64,000 nt of DNA from Planctomycetaceae bacterium (GTDB taxonomy: Bacteria > Planctomycetota > Planctomycetia > Pirellulales > Thermoguttaceae), in NCBI GenBank assembly GCA_009778035.1, contig WRKP01000001.1, positions 1 through 64,000 of the forward strand. The letters run 5' to 3'. The notes beneath the pieces were generated by a model. It worked only from the letters and a program-made list of their open reading frames with translations. It did no database searches and was not told where the DNA came from. Positions 9,478 through 21,200 of this stretch are shown here, one piece after another. The first letter of the stretch is position 1. Each line of letters starts with the position of its first letter. A program made the position numbers and the translations under genes.

Positions 9478-11931
9478 ATGCATGAACACGACGACATTCT
9501 GGTCGCTCTCGTCGGACAACCCAATTCCGGGAAGTCCACCGTGTTCAATTACCTGACAGGACTCCACCAAACCGTTGCGAACTATCCCGGCGTTACCGTC
9601 TGCAAAAAATCAGGACACTATCACGAAGGAAAACGACGCATCGAAGTCGTCGATCTGCCCGGTACATACAGCCTCACGTCCTATACCCAGGAAGAACGCG
9701 TTACCCGGGACTTCCTGCTCCTCGAACGGCCTGAAGTCGTCGTCCTTGTCATCGACGCTGCCAATCTGCGGCGACACCTCTACCTCGCTTTCCAACTCCG
9801 CGAATTGCAGGTTCCACTCGTCATCTGCCTCAATATGATGGACATCGCCCAACGCCGCGGATTCCAAATCGACGTTGCCAAATTGGAAAAAGTCCTCGGC
9901 GTGCCCGTCGTCCCGACCATTGCACGATTTGGCTCGTTATCCGCTATGCCCTGCAAGGCATGCATTCCGCAAGAGAAGGCTAACGATACGGCATGCACCC
10001 CGGCTTACTGTGGAACCGGCCTCGAAGCCCTACGGTATCAAATCAGTGTCATCGCCCAAAAACACGACCATGAATTGGCGCCCGACTGGAAAATTGATTA
10101 CGGCAGCGTCGAACCGCTGATCGACGAAATCAATGCTCTGCTCGCCCAAAAGCCGCCGCTCGCCCAGGATTTCCCAACTCGCTGGCTTGCCCTCAAACTG
10201 CTCGAAAACGCCCGCGAAGCCCGACGGATTATCCAACACCATCTGCACGAGCCCGGCTGGGAGGAATTGCTCAAAACCTGTTCGGAAAAAATTGAAACAT
10301 TTGGGAAAAAGCATTTTTCACCCGAAAAAACAGGCTCCCGCGAGAAGGTAGGATGCCGACCGCCGGGCGGCATCGTCGGTGATAGCCGACTGGAGGAATC
10401 GGGTGATTCTGCCCTTCCTGTGTGGAGTACCACACGCAGTCGCCCGGCGGTCGACTGCCTACCTTCGTCGGAGGCCGACTGTCGGCCTCGTGACTCCCTC
10501 CAAAAAATCATCGCTTCCAAGCGGAACGACTATGCCGAACACATCGAAAAAGAGGCCGCATACCGCTCTTCCCGACCACGCCGCCGTTCCGATAGGGCCG
10601 ATAAGATTCTGTGCCATCCCATTGCGGGACTGTTTTGCGTTGCCGGTATCCTGTTTTTGATGTTTTCGCTGGCCTTCAATCTTGCCGACGGCTGGAATTG
10701 GCTCCCCTGGGTCGATGAAACGGGCGCGTTTGAATGGCAAACGCCGATGGGAGCCGTCGCTTCGCTGTTCGACGATTGGATTCCCCTTTGGCTCGATGCC
10801 GCTTTCGCCCTGCCCGACGGAGATTTTCGCTCGCTGCTCTATGACGGGATCATCGCGGGAGTTGGCGGCGTGCTCGTGTTCGTCCCGGTCATATTTTTCA
10901 TTTTTCTGTTGATTTCCGCATTAGAACAAACCGGCTACATGGCACGAGTTGTCGTCGTGATGGATCGTTTGATGCGGCAATTCGGCCTACACGGACATAG
11001 TATTGTTCCGATGCTTTTGGCGGGCGGGATTGTTGGCGGCTGTGCGGTGCCCGCCGTGATGGCGACACGGGCGATGCGGGAACAGAGGGAACGGCTGCTG
11101 ACGATTATGATTTTGCCGTTGATGAATTGCGGAGCGAAAATTCCGGTCTACGCTCTGCTTATTGCGGCATTTTTCTCGGCGTATCGGGAATTGATGCTGT
11201 TAGCAATTATCCTGATTTCCTGGTCGTGTGCGATGCTTGCCGCTTTGCTGTTGGGTAAGTTTTTCGTGAAGGGGACGCCGTCGCCGTTGCTGATTGAATT
11301 GCCTGCATATCAACTTCCGATGCTGCGTGATGTCTTCCGCACGGCGGGAATGCAGACTTGGTGGTTTCTCAAACGGGCAGGAACGATTATTTTGCTTGTT
11401 ACCGTAATCCTTTGGGCGTTGATGTATTATCCAAGGCCGAATGAGCAGGCACAGGGCTTGCATGACCCGCAGCATGAGCAAGGGACTGCCCCCGCCACGG
11501 ACTTGGTGAACGCATTAGACTCCTCCTACGCGGCGAGAATGGGGCAATTTTTCGAGCCGGTATCGCGGTTTGCGGGTTTTGATTGGCGGGACAATGTTGC
11601 GTTAATCGGCGGATTTGCGGCGAAGGAAGTGATTGTCAGTTCGATGATTACGATGTATGAAATCGAGGAAGAGCAGGAAGAAATGTTAGGGGCTTCGCCT
11701 GCGGAGCGTCGATTGGCAACGCGATTGCAAAATGAGGCTACTTGGACGCCGTGGAAAGCGTTTGCGATATTATTGTTTGTGATGATATACAGTCCGTGTT
11801 TGGCGACGTGTGTGGTGATATGGCGAGAGACGGGCCGCATCAAGTACATGTTGGCAGCGATTTTGTATACGAATGTGTTGGCATTTTGTTTGGCGGTGGG
11901 CGTGTACCAGTTCGGTCGGCTGGTTGCGTAG
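9478..11931 (+). CDS. feoB: ferrous iron transport protein B
   Basis: GQPNSGKSTVFNYLTG G1, DLPGTYSL G3, NMMD G4; C-terminal Gate/core TM domains; contains non-typical in-frame insertions (see findings). Confidence 0.95.
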   Translation: MHEHDDILVALVGQPNSGKSTVFNYLTGLHQTVANYPGVTVCKKSGHYHEGKRRIEVVDLPGTYSLTSYTQEERVTRDFLLLERPEVVVLVIDAANLRRHLYLAFQLRELQVPLVICLNMMDIAQRRGFQIDVAKLEKVLGVPVVPTIARFGSLSAMPCKACIPQEKANDTACTPAYCGTGLEALRYQISVIAQKHDHELAPDWKIDYGSVEPLIDEINALLAQKPPLAQDFPTRWLALKLLENAREARRIIQHHLHEPGWEELLKTCSEKIETFGKKHFSPEKTGSREKVGCRPPGGIVGDSRLEESGDSALPVWSTTRSRPAVDCLPSSEADCRPRDSLQKIIASKRNDYAEHIEKEAAYRSSRPRRRSDRADKILCHPIAGLFCVAGILFLMFSLAFNLADGWNWLPWVDETGAFEWQTPMGAVASLFDDWIPLWLDAAFALPDGDFRSLLYDGIIAGVGGVLVFVPVIFFIFLLISALEQTGYMARVVVVMDRLMRQFGLHGHSIVPMLLAGGIVGGCAVPAVMATRAMREQRERLLTIMILPLMNCGAKIPVYALLIAAFFSAYRELMLLAIILISWSCAMLAALLLGKFFVKGTPSPLLIELPAYQLPMLRDVFRTAGMQTWWFLKRAGTIILLVTVILWALMYYPRPNEQAQGLHDPQHEQGTAPATDLVNALDSSYAARMGQFFEPVSRFAGFDWRDNVALIGGFAAKEVIVSSMITMYEIEEEQEEMLGASPAERRLATRLQNEATWTPWKAFAILLFVMIYSPCLATCVVIWRETGRIKYMLAAILYTNVLAFCLAVGVYQFGRLVA
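10344..10465. repeat. family-A GC-rich inverted-repeat element, located inside feoB
   Basis: AAGGTAGGATGCCGACCGCCGGGCGGC ... GTCGCCCGGCGGTCGACTGCCTACCTT, matching intergenic copies at 22898-23059, 27452-27617 and 49882-50003. Confidence 0.85.
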
Positions 11932-12000
11932 AGCGTTAAGAATGGGCTGGATTCGCTTTTGTCCGTCCGGCACAAACCGGAATGCGTTTCCTAACATCGG

Positions 12001-13722
12001 CTATCCCGACCGATTGATCAACCCTAAAATCTGTTGCTGATCCATATCCTTGATGCTATCGACGGACGTTATCACGGATTTGCCGCCGGATATGAGGCGA
12101 ACTTGGTCTTTTGCCAACGCGTTGCTTTGTGCGTCCAAAACCGACATCGAAAATTCGCCTAATCCTTGGTTGCCCGACATGTCTGCCCGCTGTTTCATAT
12201 CAAATAACCGACGATCTTGATTCAATGCCTGCTCGATGGTGTTCCGCTGTTCATTCGACAGGCCGGACACATCAATCGTCAACGAAAGATTGCCATTTCG
12301 CATGTCGGCATCGTTCAGATAACCCGTTGAGAATCGAAGTTCGCGGGCATCTATTCCCGGCATCACATTGTCTAAAATGTGTTGCGTCAATTCCAAAAAC
12401 ATTTTCCGTTCCGCAAGACTCATACCGCCAAGACCGAGCGCATCTCGGAAATGAACTTCAGGCGAGTATGTTTGACCGCCGTCGATACCGAGCATAGGCA
12501 CATTGATATTCTCAACGGGCACATCAACAGATCGGATGAATTCACTCGGGTCAACTCCCTGCGTGTCCCAAAGTATCTCGACATCATTGCCAACCCTGCG
12601 AAGAGACTCCGTTTGCGAGGCGATGGAATTAGTAGTTTGGTAATTTGTTCCCTGATACGAGCCGGGCATACTAATTGTAAAGCCATATTCGTTGACTTGG
12701 CCAGCATACGGATTGAATTTAGTGTTCGTATTCTCGAACATATTCAGGATTTCATGGCCGATTAGTGCTTCCGCACCATCGGCAATCATCCAGTCGGTTC
12801 CTTCCACGGCATTCAAACTGCTGCGAAAACCGTGCAGAGGCTGCACGCCTTCTTGCATTGCTTTCAACAGCATATCGTTGTAGGTTTTTTTGCTTTCCGG
12901 CGTGGTTGGACTTGAACGAAAGGAAAAATCATTCTCCTGTTCCCATTGATGGATGGCAACGAGCCTTTTCGCCCAACCTATTAGATTCTGTTCTTTTAGT
13001 GAAGCCGACTCGTAATCCATATCCAGCAAACTGACGAACGGAACTTTGTTCCCGTCGGCGTCAACTTTTGCATACGCGCCCGTTGGTTGGGCACTGCCAA
13101 GCGGATCAGGATCAACGGCTTGCGGCTCTGATGGATTTTTAGCCTCCTTTAACGCAACCGAAAGCGATTTGATCTGTTCAACCAGTTCTGCATCTTCATT
13201 GATGAGTGCCGTCAGTTGTTGATTTTCGTCGCTGTCCAGTTCGGCACTCAAAACGATGATATTCCCGTCGGCATTTTCGGCAAACGTCAGGGTCATTTCC
13301 CAATCCGCTTCGCCGGTGTGTCCTTCATCACTGCGTCCGATGCCGATTTCTTGGAGCAGGCCGACCAGTTTCGTATTAAAGGCACTGATTTGGGAACTCA
13401 AAGGCTTGGCGGCATCGGTTTGCGGCGTTTCGGCAGGACGGGCTTTTTTGGAATAGGTGCCTCGGCTGTGTTCGGAGCGGATAAATTCATCCCTTTGGTC
13501 AGAGCCGCCAACAGTGCCACGACCGGAAGGTCGCGAGTCAACCGTCGCCCCTCCAGCGGCATGTACCGAAGCGGAAGGGAAACGAGTAGAATTACTCCAA
13601 TTTGCGACCGGATTTGCAAAGGAAATGTCCGCCATTGTCAAATTTATCGGAATTGCACCTCTACGTATGCATGATATGTTCTCCAAAGGGAATGGCAAGC
13701 AAAAACTGCCCATTTTGTGCAT
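12001..13722 (-). CDS. hypothetical protein
   Basis: long uninterrupted 573-aa ORF; the true start may be an internal Met (MADISFANPV); no family recognised. Confidence 0.7.
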   Translation of the reverse strand: MHKMGSFCLPFPLENISCIRRGAIPINLTMADISFANPVANWSNSTRFPSASVHAAGGATVDSRPSGRGTVGGSDQRDEFIRSEHSRGTYSKKARPAETPQTDAAKPLSSQISAFNTKLVGLLQEIGIGRSDEGHTGEADWEMTLTFAENADGNIIVLSAELDSDENQQLTALINEDAELVEQIKSLSVALKEAKNPSEPQAVDPDPLGSAQPTGAYAKVDADGNKVPFVSLLDMDYESASLKEQNLIGWAKRLVAIHQWEQENDFSFRSSPTTPESKKTYNDMLLKAMQEGVQPLHGFRSSLNAVEGTDWMIADGAEALIGHEILNMFENTNTKFNPYAGQVNEYGFTISMPGSYQGTNYQTTNSIASQTESLRRVGNDVEILWDTQGVDPSEFIRSVDVPVENINVPMLGIDGGQTYSPEVHFRDALGLGGMSLAERKMFLELTQHILDNVMPGIDARELRFSTGYLNDADMRNGNLSLTIDVSGLSNEQRNTIEQALNQDRRLFDMKQRADMSGNQGLGEFSMSVLDAQSNALAKDQVRLISGGKSVITSVDSIKDMDQQQILGLINRSG

Positions 13723-13839
13723 TTTGCACGTCGTGAAGATGCGGTTATGACGGTTGTAGGGATTGAGTGAGCGTTGCGTTGACGACGGTGTTGTCGTTTA
13801 TCAGGCCGTCATTAAGCAGGTAGGTGGTTTTGAGCATAT

Positions 13840-15228
13840 CTATCTTGCAAACGCTGTTGTTAGGTCGTGGTAAAGCGTTCTTGTTGCTTCATTGTTACTA
13901 AAATTCAAAAAAATATCTTCCTTGCCCTCTCGCTGGATATGGATGGTCGGCGAGGAATTTGTCCGCGTAAAAAGCAAAACACTTCCGTATCTGTTTGACC
14001 GAAAATATCCCTTCTGCGTGCTGTCAGTGCCGTAGCCATTTGTTCTCATCGTAAGCCCAATGCTGCTTATCGCATCCTCCATCAGGAAAATGTCTGTTAT
14101 TTCGGCAATGTCTATCTTCACTCCGTACACGCCGCTGATGCGGATGCTGTTGTCCGTAATCGTTACAGTCGGTTCCAGTTCTCCGTACAAGAGCAATATG
14201 GGAACGGCAAACATTACGGCAAGCAAAATGAAAACCGAATATCCCATAACCCATAATCCTATTTTTTCTCGTTTTGCTTCCAATTTTGCATATAATGCCT
14301 TTTCTTCCTCGCTTTCTTCGGCAACCCATTCTTCGGCATCTCCTTTTTTGAGAAACCGCTTGCCGGTGCCTACATAAATCAACGCAACGACAACGCTTAC
14401 CATTATTATTCCCGCTACAACAAAAGGCATCCATATGTCTTCACTATGGATCGCGAAGGGTAAAAGCATCACACAGCATGTTATCCAAAGCGTAAACTTG
14501 CCTATGCAACGGCACCAGGCTTTTTCGTCATATTTTGCTTGCTCTCTTCTACTCATGGTATTATAGCCGGCCATCAAAAATGCTCCTTTACCATTCAAAA
14601 GATATAACGATATGATGAGCAGCGGAATCAAGGTGATACCCCAAATAATGGATTCCATCACACTCATGTTTTTCAAGACATTCGCTTCTTTTTTTAAGCC
14701 GTTCTCCGCATTCAGAGGAAAGATATGAATACCGCCAATTTGATTGTTCTGAAATGTAACTCTTGCTTTGAAAGGGCTTCTCGTTCCCGAATAAAACAAT
14801 TCGACGGATAAGTAGTCGGGAGGCGATCGGACGATTTCTATTTTTTGCAGTTCGCCGATTCGACCGAAAGGCAATTGCCGTTCAATTCTTCTTAAACCTT
14901 GTTGAAGAAATGGCTGAAGAACCGCATGGATGGTAGCGATCGATTGTTCTTCTTGCATCCATGAGCGAAACTCATCGGTCATTTCAAATTTTTGCGTAAC
15001 ATCTTTGCCATTTTCTTCGACAAGGTTTAAGAAGAATTGGACGGCAGTTGCTTTAAGAGCCGCTTCGTCTTCTGTTGCATGGTCGATTTCCTCTGCTTGC
15101 AAGCAACCCGTTAAGAGTATCATTCCCAATGCGGAGGCGACGAAGAGTTTCATGGCAATCGTTTTTTGGTTTGAAACGGCAAGGAGTGCCATTATATATC
15201 GCTTTTCGTTTGTAGACAAGAGTAACAC
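13840..15228 (-). CDS. membrane lipoprotein with DUF3887-like, DUF3784-like and bacterial PH-like regions
   Basis: lipobox-like MILLTGCLQ after an internal Met; NGKGAFLMAGYNTMSRREQAKYDEKAWCR resembles DUF3784; several TM segments; C-terminal beta-rich PH-like region. Confidence 0.65.
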   Translation of the reverse strand: MLLLSTNEKRYIMALLAVSNQKTIAMKLFVASALGMILLTGCLQAEEIDHATEDEAALKATAVQFFLNLVEENGKDVTQKFEMTDEFRSWMQEEQSIATIHAVLQPFLQQGLRRIERQLPFGRIGELQKIEIVRSPPDYLSVELFYSGTRSPFKARVTFQNNQIGGIHIFPLNAENGLKKEANVLKNMSVMESIIWGITLIPLLIISLYLLNGKGAFLMAGYNTMSRREQAKYDEKAWCRCIGKFTLWITCCVMLLPFAIHSEDIWMPFVVAGIIMVSVVVALIYVGTGKRFLKKGDAEEWVAEESEEEKALYAKLEAKREKIGLWVMGYSVFILLAVMFAVPILLLYGELEPTVTITDNSIRISGVYGVKIDIAEITDIFLMEDAISSIGLTMRTNGYGTDSTQKGYFRSNRYGSVLLFTRTNSSPTIHIQREGKEDIFLNFSNNEATRTLYHDLTTAFAR

Positions 15229-15271
15229 CGGAAGGACGGAAGCACAGAGTTAGTACGCGTCCCGAAACGGA

Positions 15272-18200
15272 CTACCGCATCGTCGAAACCCGAATCTTCC
15301 GAGCAACGGACTCGAAAACACCATCGGTGGCTTTCACCACAAACGTATACCTCGTTCCCGCCTCCAATGCCGAAATCGTGATCGTCGTTACGCTAACATC
15401 CGTAATCGGCGGTACTACAATGTCAAGCCGATTCTTTCCGCTGGCATCCCAAACCTCAATAATGTAGCCGATGGTTTCTGTCCGGGCAGTCGAAGGATTC
15501 CACGTAAGCGTAACGGAGTTTGCGGTGATCGAAGCCTTTGGCGCTTTGAGCGACTTGACGGCTTTGTATGTTGCCGTTGTTGCACGAACATTGACAATCT
15601 TTGAGATATTGCCGTGTTCATCCACTGCTTGTACGGCAAAGCGATATTTCGTTCTGGGCTGCAAACCTTCAATGACAATACGGTTTTCTTCGATCCGATA
15701 CGAAAAATTCAACTGGGGATTAGAAACACAAGAAACAATGTGCGAAGCAGCATTGCCGCTTCGAGGAGTAATGTTCAGTATGATCGCCGTTGTGGTAGGT
15801 TTCATATCTTTTTTCGCAACCGTAACCCGCCGGGGATGCGCAGCCACATCCGCATTTGCAGAAGGATTCGTCCTTCCTATGACACTATCCGACCAGTCGG
15901 ACTTACTATCACTGAACACTGTACGCAGGCGAAACATATAATTCATTCCGGCAGCAAGATTGTTTATCGTGATGCTCGTTGTATTTGACGTGTTGCCGAT
16001 AACCCACGATCGGCCGGCATTCAAACTGTATTCAATCTCGTAGCCGACGGCATTCGCCACTGCCGACCAGGAAAGAACCATAGAAGTTGACGTCTCATTG
16101 CTTATTACTATTCCTTGAGGAGGAATCTCTTCGGGAAGCGTCGCTTGCAACGCGTGTGGAGAACTTGAATCTTCACGTCCCTCTACAACGGCCTGGACGA
16201 TGATATGGTAAACCATCTCCGGCAAAAGACGGGACAGCATAAGTGTTGTGGTGCTATCTGTGATGATAACAGTGGTGTATAACGGCTCAAAGTTCTCAGT
16301 GGTAGAGTATGTTACGATGTATTTTTCGGCCTGCTCGATTTCATTCCAAGAAACCCTGATTTCGCTCGCACTGATGGCCTCGGTTTCAACGATTACCGTG
16401 ATGGGATCCGCAGGTTCCACGGCAACAATCCACGCATAACTCAAATCGCCGGTATAGCCGCCATTCCCGGTAATCACGATGGACAAATTTTCGCCGAGAT
16501 CGTCTTCCGTTACCCTGTATTCGCTCCCCGCTGCCCCGTCGATGGGCAGACCGCCGCGATGCCACTGGTAATTGAACGTGGCATTTTCGTCATCCGGCAC
16601 AAACGTGACCACGATGGTATCGCCGACTTTCGGGTTCTCGTTGTTAACGGAAATGTTGCCGGTCAGTTCGATGAGCGCAGGCTCCACAGGATTCTCACAA
16701 GTGTAAGCCAAATTGCCGATATAACGGCCATTCCCGGTAATCACGACGGACAATTTTTCGCCGAGATCGTCTTCCGTGGCCGTATACTCGTTTTCCGTCG
16801 CCCCGTCGATGGGCTGGCCACCGCGATACCACTGATAATCGAACAGGGCATCTTCGTCATCCGGCACAAATGTGACCGTGATGGTATCACCGACCCGCGG
16901 GTTCTCGTTATCAACGCTCATTTCGCCGACCAGTTCGATGGGCGCAGGTTCCACGAGATTCTCCCAAGTATGACTCACTTCTCCGGTATAGTTGCCGTCG
17001 CCCGTAATCACGACGGATAACTCTTCGCCGAGGTCGTCTTCCGTTGCCGTGTACTCGTTTTCCGTTGCCCCGTCGATGGGCCGACCACCGCGATACCACT
17101 GGTACTTAAACGTGGCATTTTCGTCATCCGACTCAAACGTGGCCGTGATGGTATCGCCGACTTTCGGCTCGTCCGTGCTGACGGAGAGTTTGCCGGTCAG
17201 TTCGATGGTAACAAGATTAGTCCAAGTATAATTTGCCGTGCCGCTGTAGGCGCCCGTCCCGACCGCGACTACCCGCAAATAGTGTCCGGTATCGTCATGG
17301 ATGACCGTATAAGTGCTCCCCGTTGCCCCCGGGATGAGAATGCCATCGCGAAACCACATATACGTTGCCGTCGCATCGCTGGGATCAAGCATTACCGCAA
17401 TGGTATCGCCGACTTTCGGCTCCTCGCGATCGACGGTGAGACCGTTCAGGGGTGTTGGCGGGACCGGCACCACATTGGTCGCCTCGCTCTCGACGGTGCC
17501 GAAGTAACCCGTATCCGCCCGGCCGGTCGCGGTGACTCGCAACGCAGAGCCAATGTCGTCAACAGTGGCCGTGTAGGAAGTGCCCGTTGCGGATGCAATG
17601 TTTTCCCAAGCACCGCCGTCGGCTTGCCGTTGCCATTGGTAATCCGCATTGCTGCCGACGGGATAAAGCCGGGCCGTAAGGACATCGCCCACTTTCGGCG
17701 AAAGATCATCAAGCGTAATGCCCTCCAGTTCGACGGGTTCCGCCGGAGGGAACGGCACCGATGTGGTCCAAGTATGCTTCATTTCGCCGGTATAGTTGCC
17801 GATCCCCATCGCAACCACCCGCAAATACGCTCCGACATCGGCATCGGTTACGAGGTAACTGCTTCCCGTCGCCCCGGAAATCACATCTTCACCGCGAAAC
17901 CACATATACGTTGCCGTCGCGTCCTCTGGTTCAAGGGTTACCACGAGCATATCGTGTATTTTCGGGTCACTGATGTTGACGGAAATGCCGGTCAGTTCGA
18001 TGAGTTCCCCCGCGGGAGCCACGGGATTATCCCAGATATAACTCACTTCCCCGCCGTAGTTGCCATTCCCGGTAATCACGATGGACAACTTTTCGCCGAG
18101 GTCATCCCCCGTGGCGGTATACTTGCTTTCCGTCGCCCCGTCGATGAGCCGACCACCGCGATACCACTGGTATTTGAACGTGGCATTTTCGTCGTCCGGC

Positions 18201-21200
18201 ACAAATGTAACCACGATGGTATCGCCGACTTTCGGCTCGTCCGTGCTGACGGAAATGTTGCCGGTCAGTTCGATCCGTTCCCCCGCGGGAGCCACCGGAT
18301 CATCCCAGATATAACTCACTTCCCCGCCGTAATCGCCATCGCCGGTAATCACGATGGACAACCTTTCGCCGAGGTCATCTTCCGTGGCGGTATACTCGTT
18401 TTCCGTCGCCCCGTCGATGGGCCGACCACCGCGATACCACTGATACTTGAATGTGGCATTTTCGTCGTCCGGCACGAACGTAACCACGATGTTATCGCCG
18501 ACTTTTGGCTCATCCGTGCTGACGGAAATGTTGCCGGTCAGTTTGAGGGTAACAGGCTCCGTCCAAGTATAACTTGCCGTGCCGCTGTACTCGCCCGTCC
18601 CGACTGCGACTACCCGCAAAAACTGTCCGATATAATCTTCCGTAACCACGTAAGTGTTCCCCGTCGCCCCGTCGATGGGCTCATTACCGCGAAACCACGC
18701 ATACACCACCGTCGCGTCGGCGGGATCAGGCGTAACCGTAATGGTATCGCCGACTTTCGGGCTTTCGGTGCTGACGGTGATGCCGGTCAAAGGTGTCGGG
18801 GGGATCGGCACCACATTCGTCGCATCGCTCTCGACGGTGCCGAAATATCCCGCCCGGCCGGTCGCACTTACCCGCAACGCATAGCCAATATCCTCATCTG
18901 TAACCGTATAAGATGTGCCCGTCGCGTCTTCAATATCCACCCACGCATCACCGCCGTCGGCCTGCCGTTGCCATTGGTAATCCGCATTGCTGCCGCTGGG
19001 ATAAAGCCGGGCCGTAAGCACATCACCCACCTTCGGCGAAAGGTCATCAAGCGTAATGTCCTCCAGTACGGTGGGAAGATCGGGCATTCGCGGCACCGAA
19101 CTCGTCCAGATATGCTTCATTTCGCCGGTATAGTTGCCCGTCCCGACCGCGACCACCTGCAAATAGGCCTCGGCATCGTCTTCCGTTACCTCGTAACTGC
19201 TTCCCGTTACCCCGTCGATGAGAGTTCCATCGCGAAACCACGCATAAACCACCGTCGCCCCGTCGGGTTCAACCGTTACCGTCAGGGTATCCCCTATTTT
19301 CGGCTGTTCGATGTTGGCGGAAATGCCGGTCAGCGGGGCTGTTACCGTAGCGGTCGCGCTGCTCGTTTCAGTGCCGGAATAAGCCCCCGTGCCGGTCGCG
19401 ACGACCCGCAAGGCATAGCCCAAATCGCCCTCGGCAACCGTATAAGTCGCGTCCGTCGCGTCGGCAATGTTCGTCCAGGTGCCGCCGATTCGCTGTTGCC
19501 ACTGGAAATCCGCGGTGCCGGCGGCAGGATCAAGCGTTGCCGTAATCGTATCGCCGACTTCCGGCGAGGCTTTGTCGATCGAAACGCCTGCCAGTGCGAT
19601 GGCGGGCACCAGATTCGTCAGGTCGCTCTCGGCATTGCCGGTATAAAGCCCCGTACCGGTCGCGACGACCCGCAGGCCATAGCCGACGTCGCTCACGGCA
19701 ACCGTATACGTCGCGTCCGTCGCGTCGGCAATGTCTGTCCAGGTGCCGCCGGTTCGATGCTGCCATTTGAAATTCGCGGTGCCGACGGCCGGATCGAGCG
19801 TTGCCGTCAGAAGATCGCCGACTTCCGGTGTGGTATTGTCGATCGAAATGCCGATCAGCGGTGTTGTTACCACAGCGGTCGGATCGCTTGTTTCACTGCC
19901 GTTATAATGAGTGCCATCGCCGCTTACGATCACCCGCAAGGCATAGCCCAAATCGCCCGCGGCAACCGTGTAGGTCGCATTCGTCTCGCCGGCAATGTTT
20001 GTCCAGGCGCCGTCGCCGAGTTGCCGTTGCCACTGGAAATCCGCGATGCCGCCTTCAGGCTCGCTCGGCTCGAGCGCGGCCGTGAGGCGATCGCCGACCT
20101 GCGGCGAGGTCTTGTCTATCGTAATCCCGGTCAGTTCGAGGGCTCGCACCACACCGCTCGGATCACTTATTGCATTGCCGGTAAAATGATCAGAAACGAG
20201 TGTGTCTTGGATGGTTACGATGGCCCGAATGGCATAGCCGATGTCGTCAAAGGTAACTTCGTAGGTACTGTAGCGGGCGCCGCCCGCTGCATCGGGAATG
20301 TCTTCCCAAGTATTGCCGCCGTCGATTTGCCGTTGCCATACGAAATTTCCGAAGGCGCTGGCTCCGAGGCCACTGACTTCGGTGGGGCATTGTGCGAAGA
20401 TGATATCGCCGACCCGCGGCGCGGCGGTGAGCGGAACCCCGTAGATGTTGGCGAGCAGAACCCCGGTTATCGGGATGCGTGGCACCACATTCGTCGGAGC
20501 ACTTGGTATAGGTTCGCCGCCAAAAGTCGTGTCGGTTACGATCACCCGCACGAGTCGGTTTATCACTTCAGGGCCAACCGTGTAGGTCGCGTTCGTGCCA
20601 GGTCTGCTGGGTGAGTGTGAGACGTTTTCCCACCTGTCGCCAATACTATCATAATACTGCCATTGGTAAGTTACGGTGGCATTGGCAGGGACGGGTGTTG
20701 CCGTGAGGACATCGCCGTACTTCGGCGAGGTGTTGTCGATCGTAACACCGGTCAGCGGGACTGCTGTCCTCACAGACGCTGTGGTTACGGTCATATACTG
20801 GCCGGTGGGCGTTGAGGCAGAGATATTCTCATACCCGGTATTGGTCATTACCGCATAGATTTCAGTGTCCTGCGGCAGGCCGATAAAAGTGAATACACCA
20901 TTGTTTTCCGTGTAGAGAGATGGGTTGACTACGGTATCACCATCGGCGTAATGCCAAGTGTACGTAGTCGTCCCGCCGACATTGGAGCCATGCTCGCTGG
21001 AAAGGTCCACCACGTTGTTCGCCTCGAGAACAATCGGTATGCCGCCTTGGGTGCCAAGGTTCAGTGTGGTAAACGCATTACCAGTCGGCAATTTCAGCGT
21101 GGAGAACGTCAGTTGGTTGTTGGAGACGGTCAGCGCCGTCAGTGCGGTGTTGTTGGAGACGTCCAATGCCGTCAGTTGGTTGATATAGAGATCTATTCGC

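Noticed and set aside
17282-20614. 1110-aa plus-strand ORF opposite the giant gene
   Set aside because: Composition is Arg/His/Pro-rich and mirrors the repeat structure of the minus-strand Ig-like array; best explained as an antisense shadow of the repetitive coding sequence.
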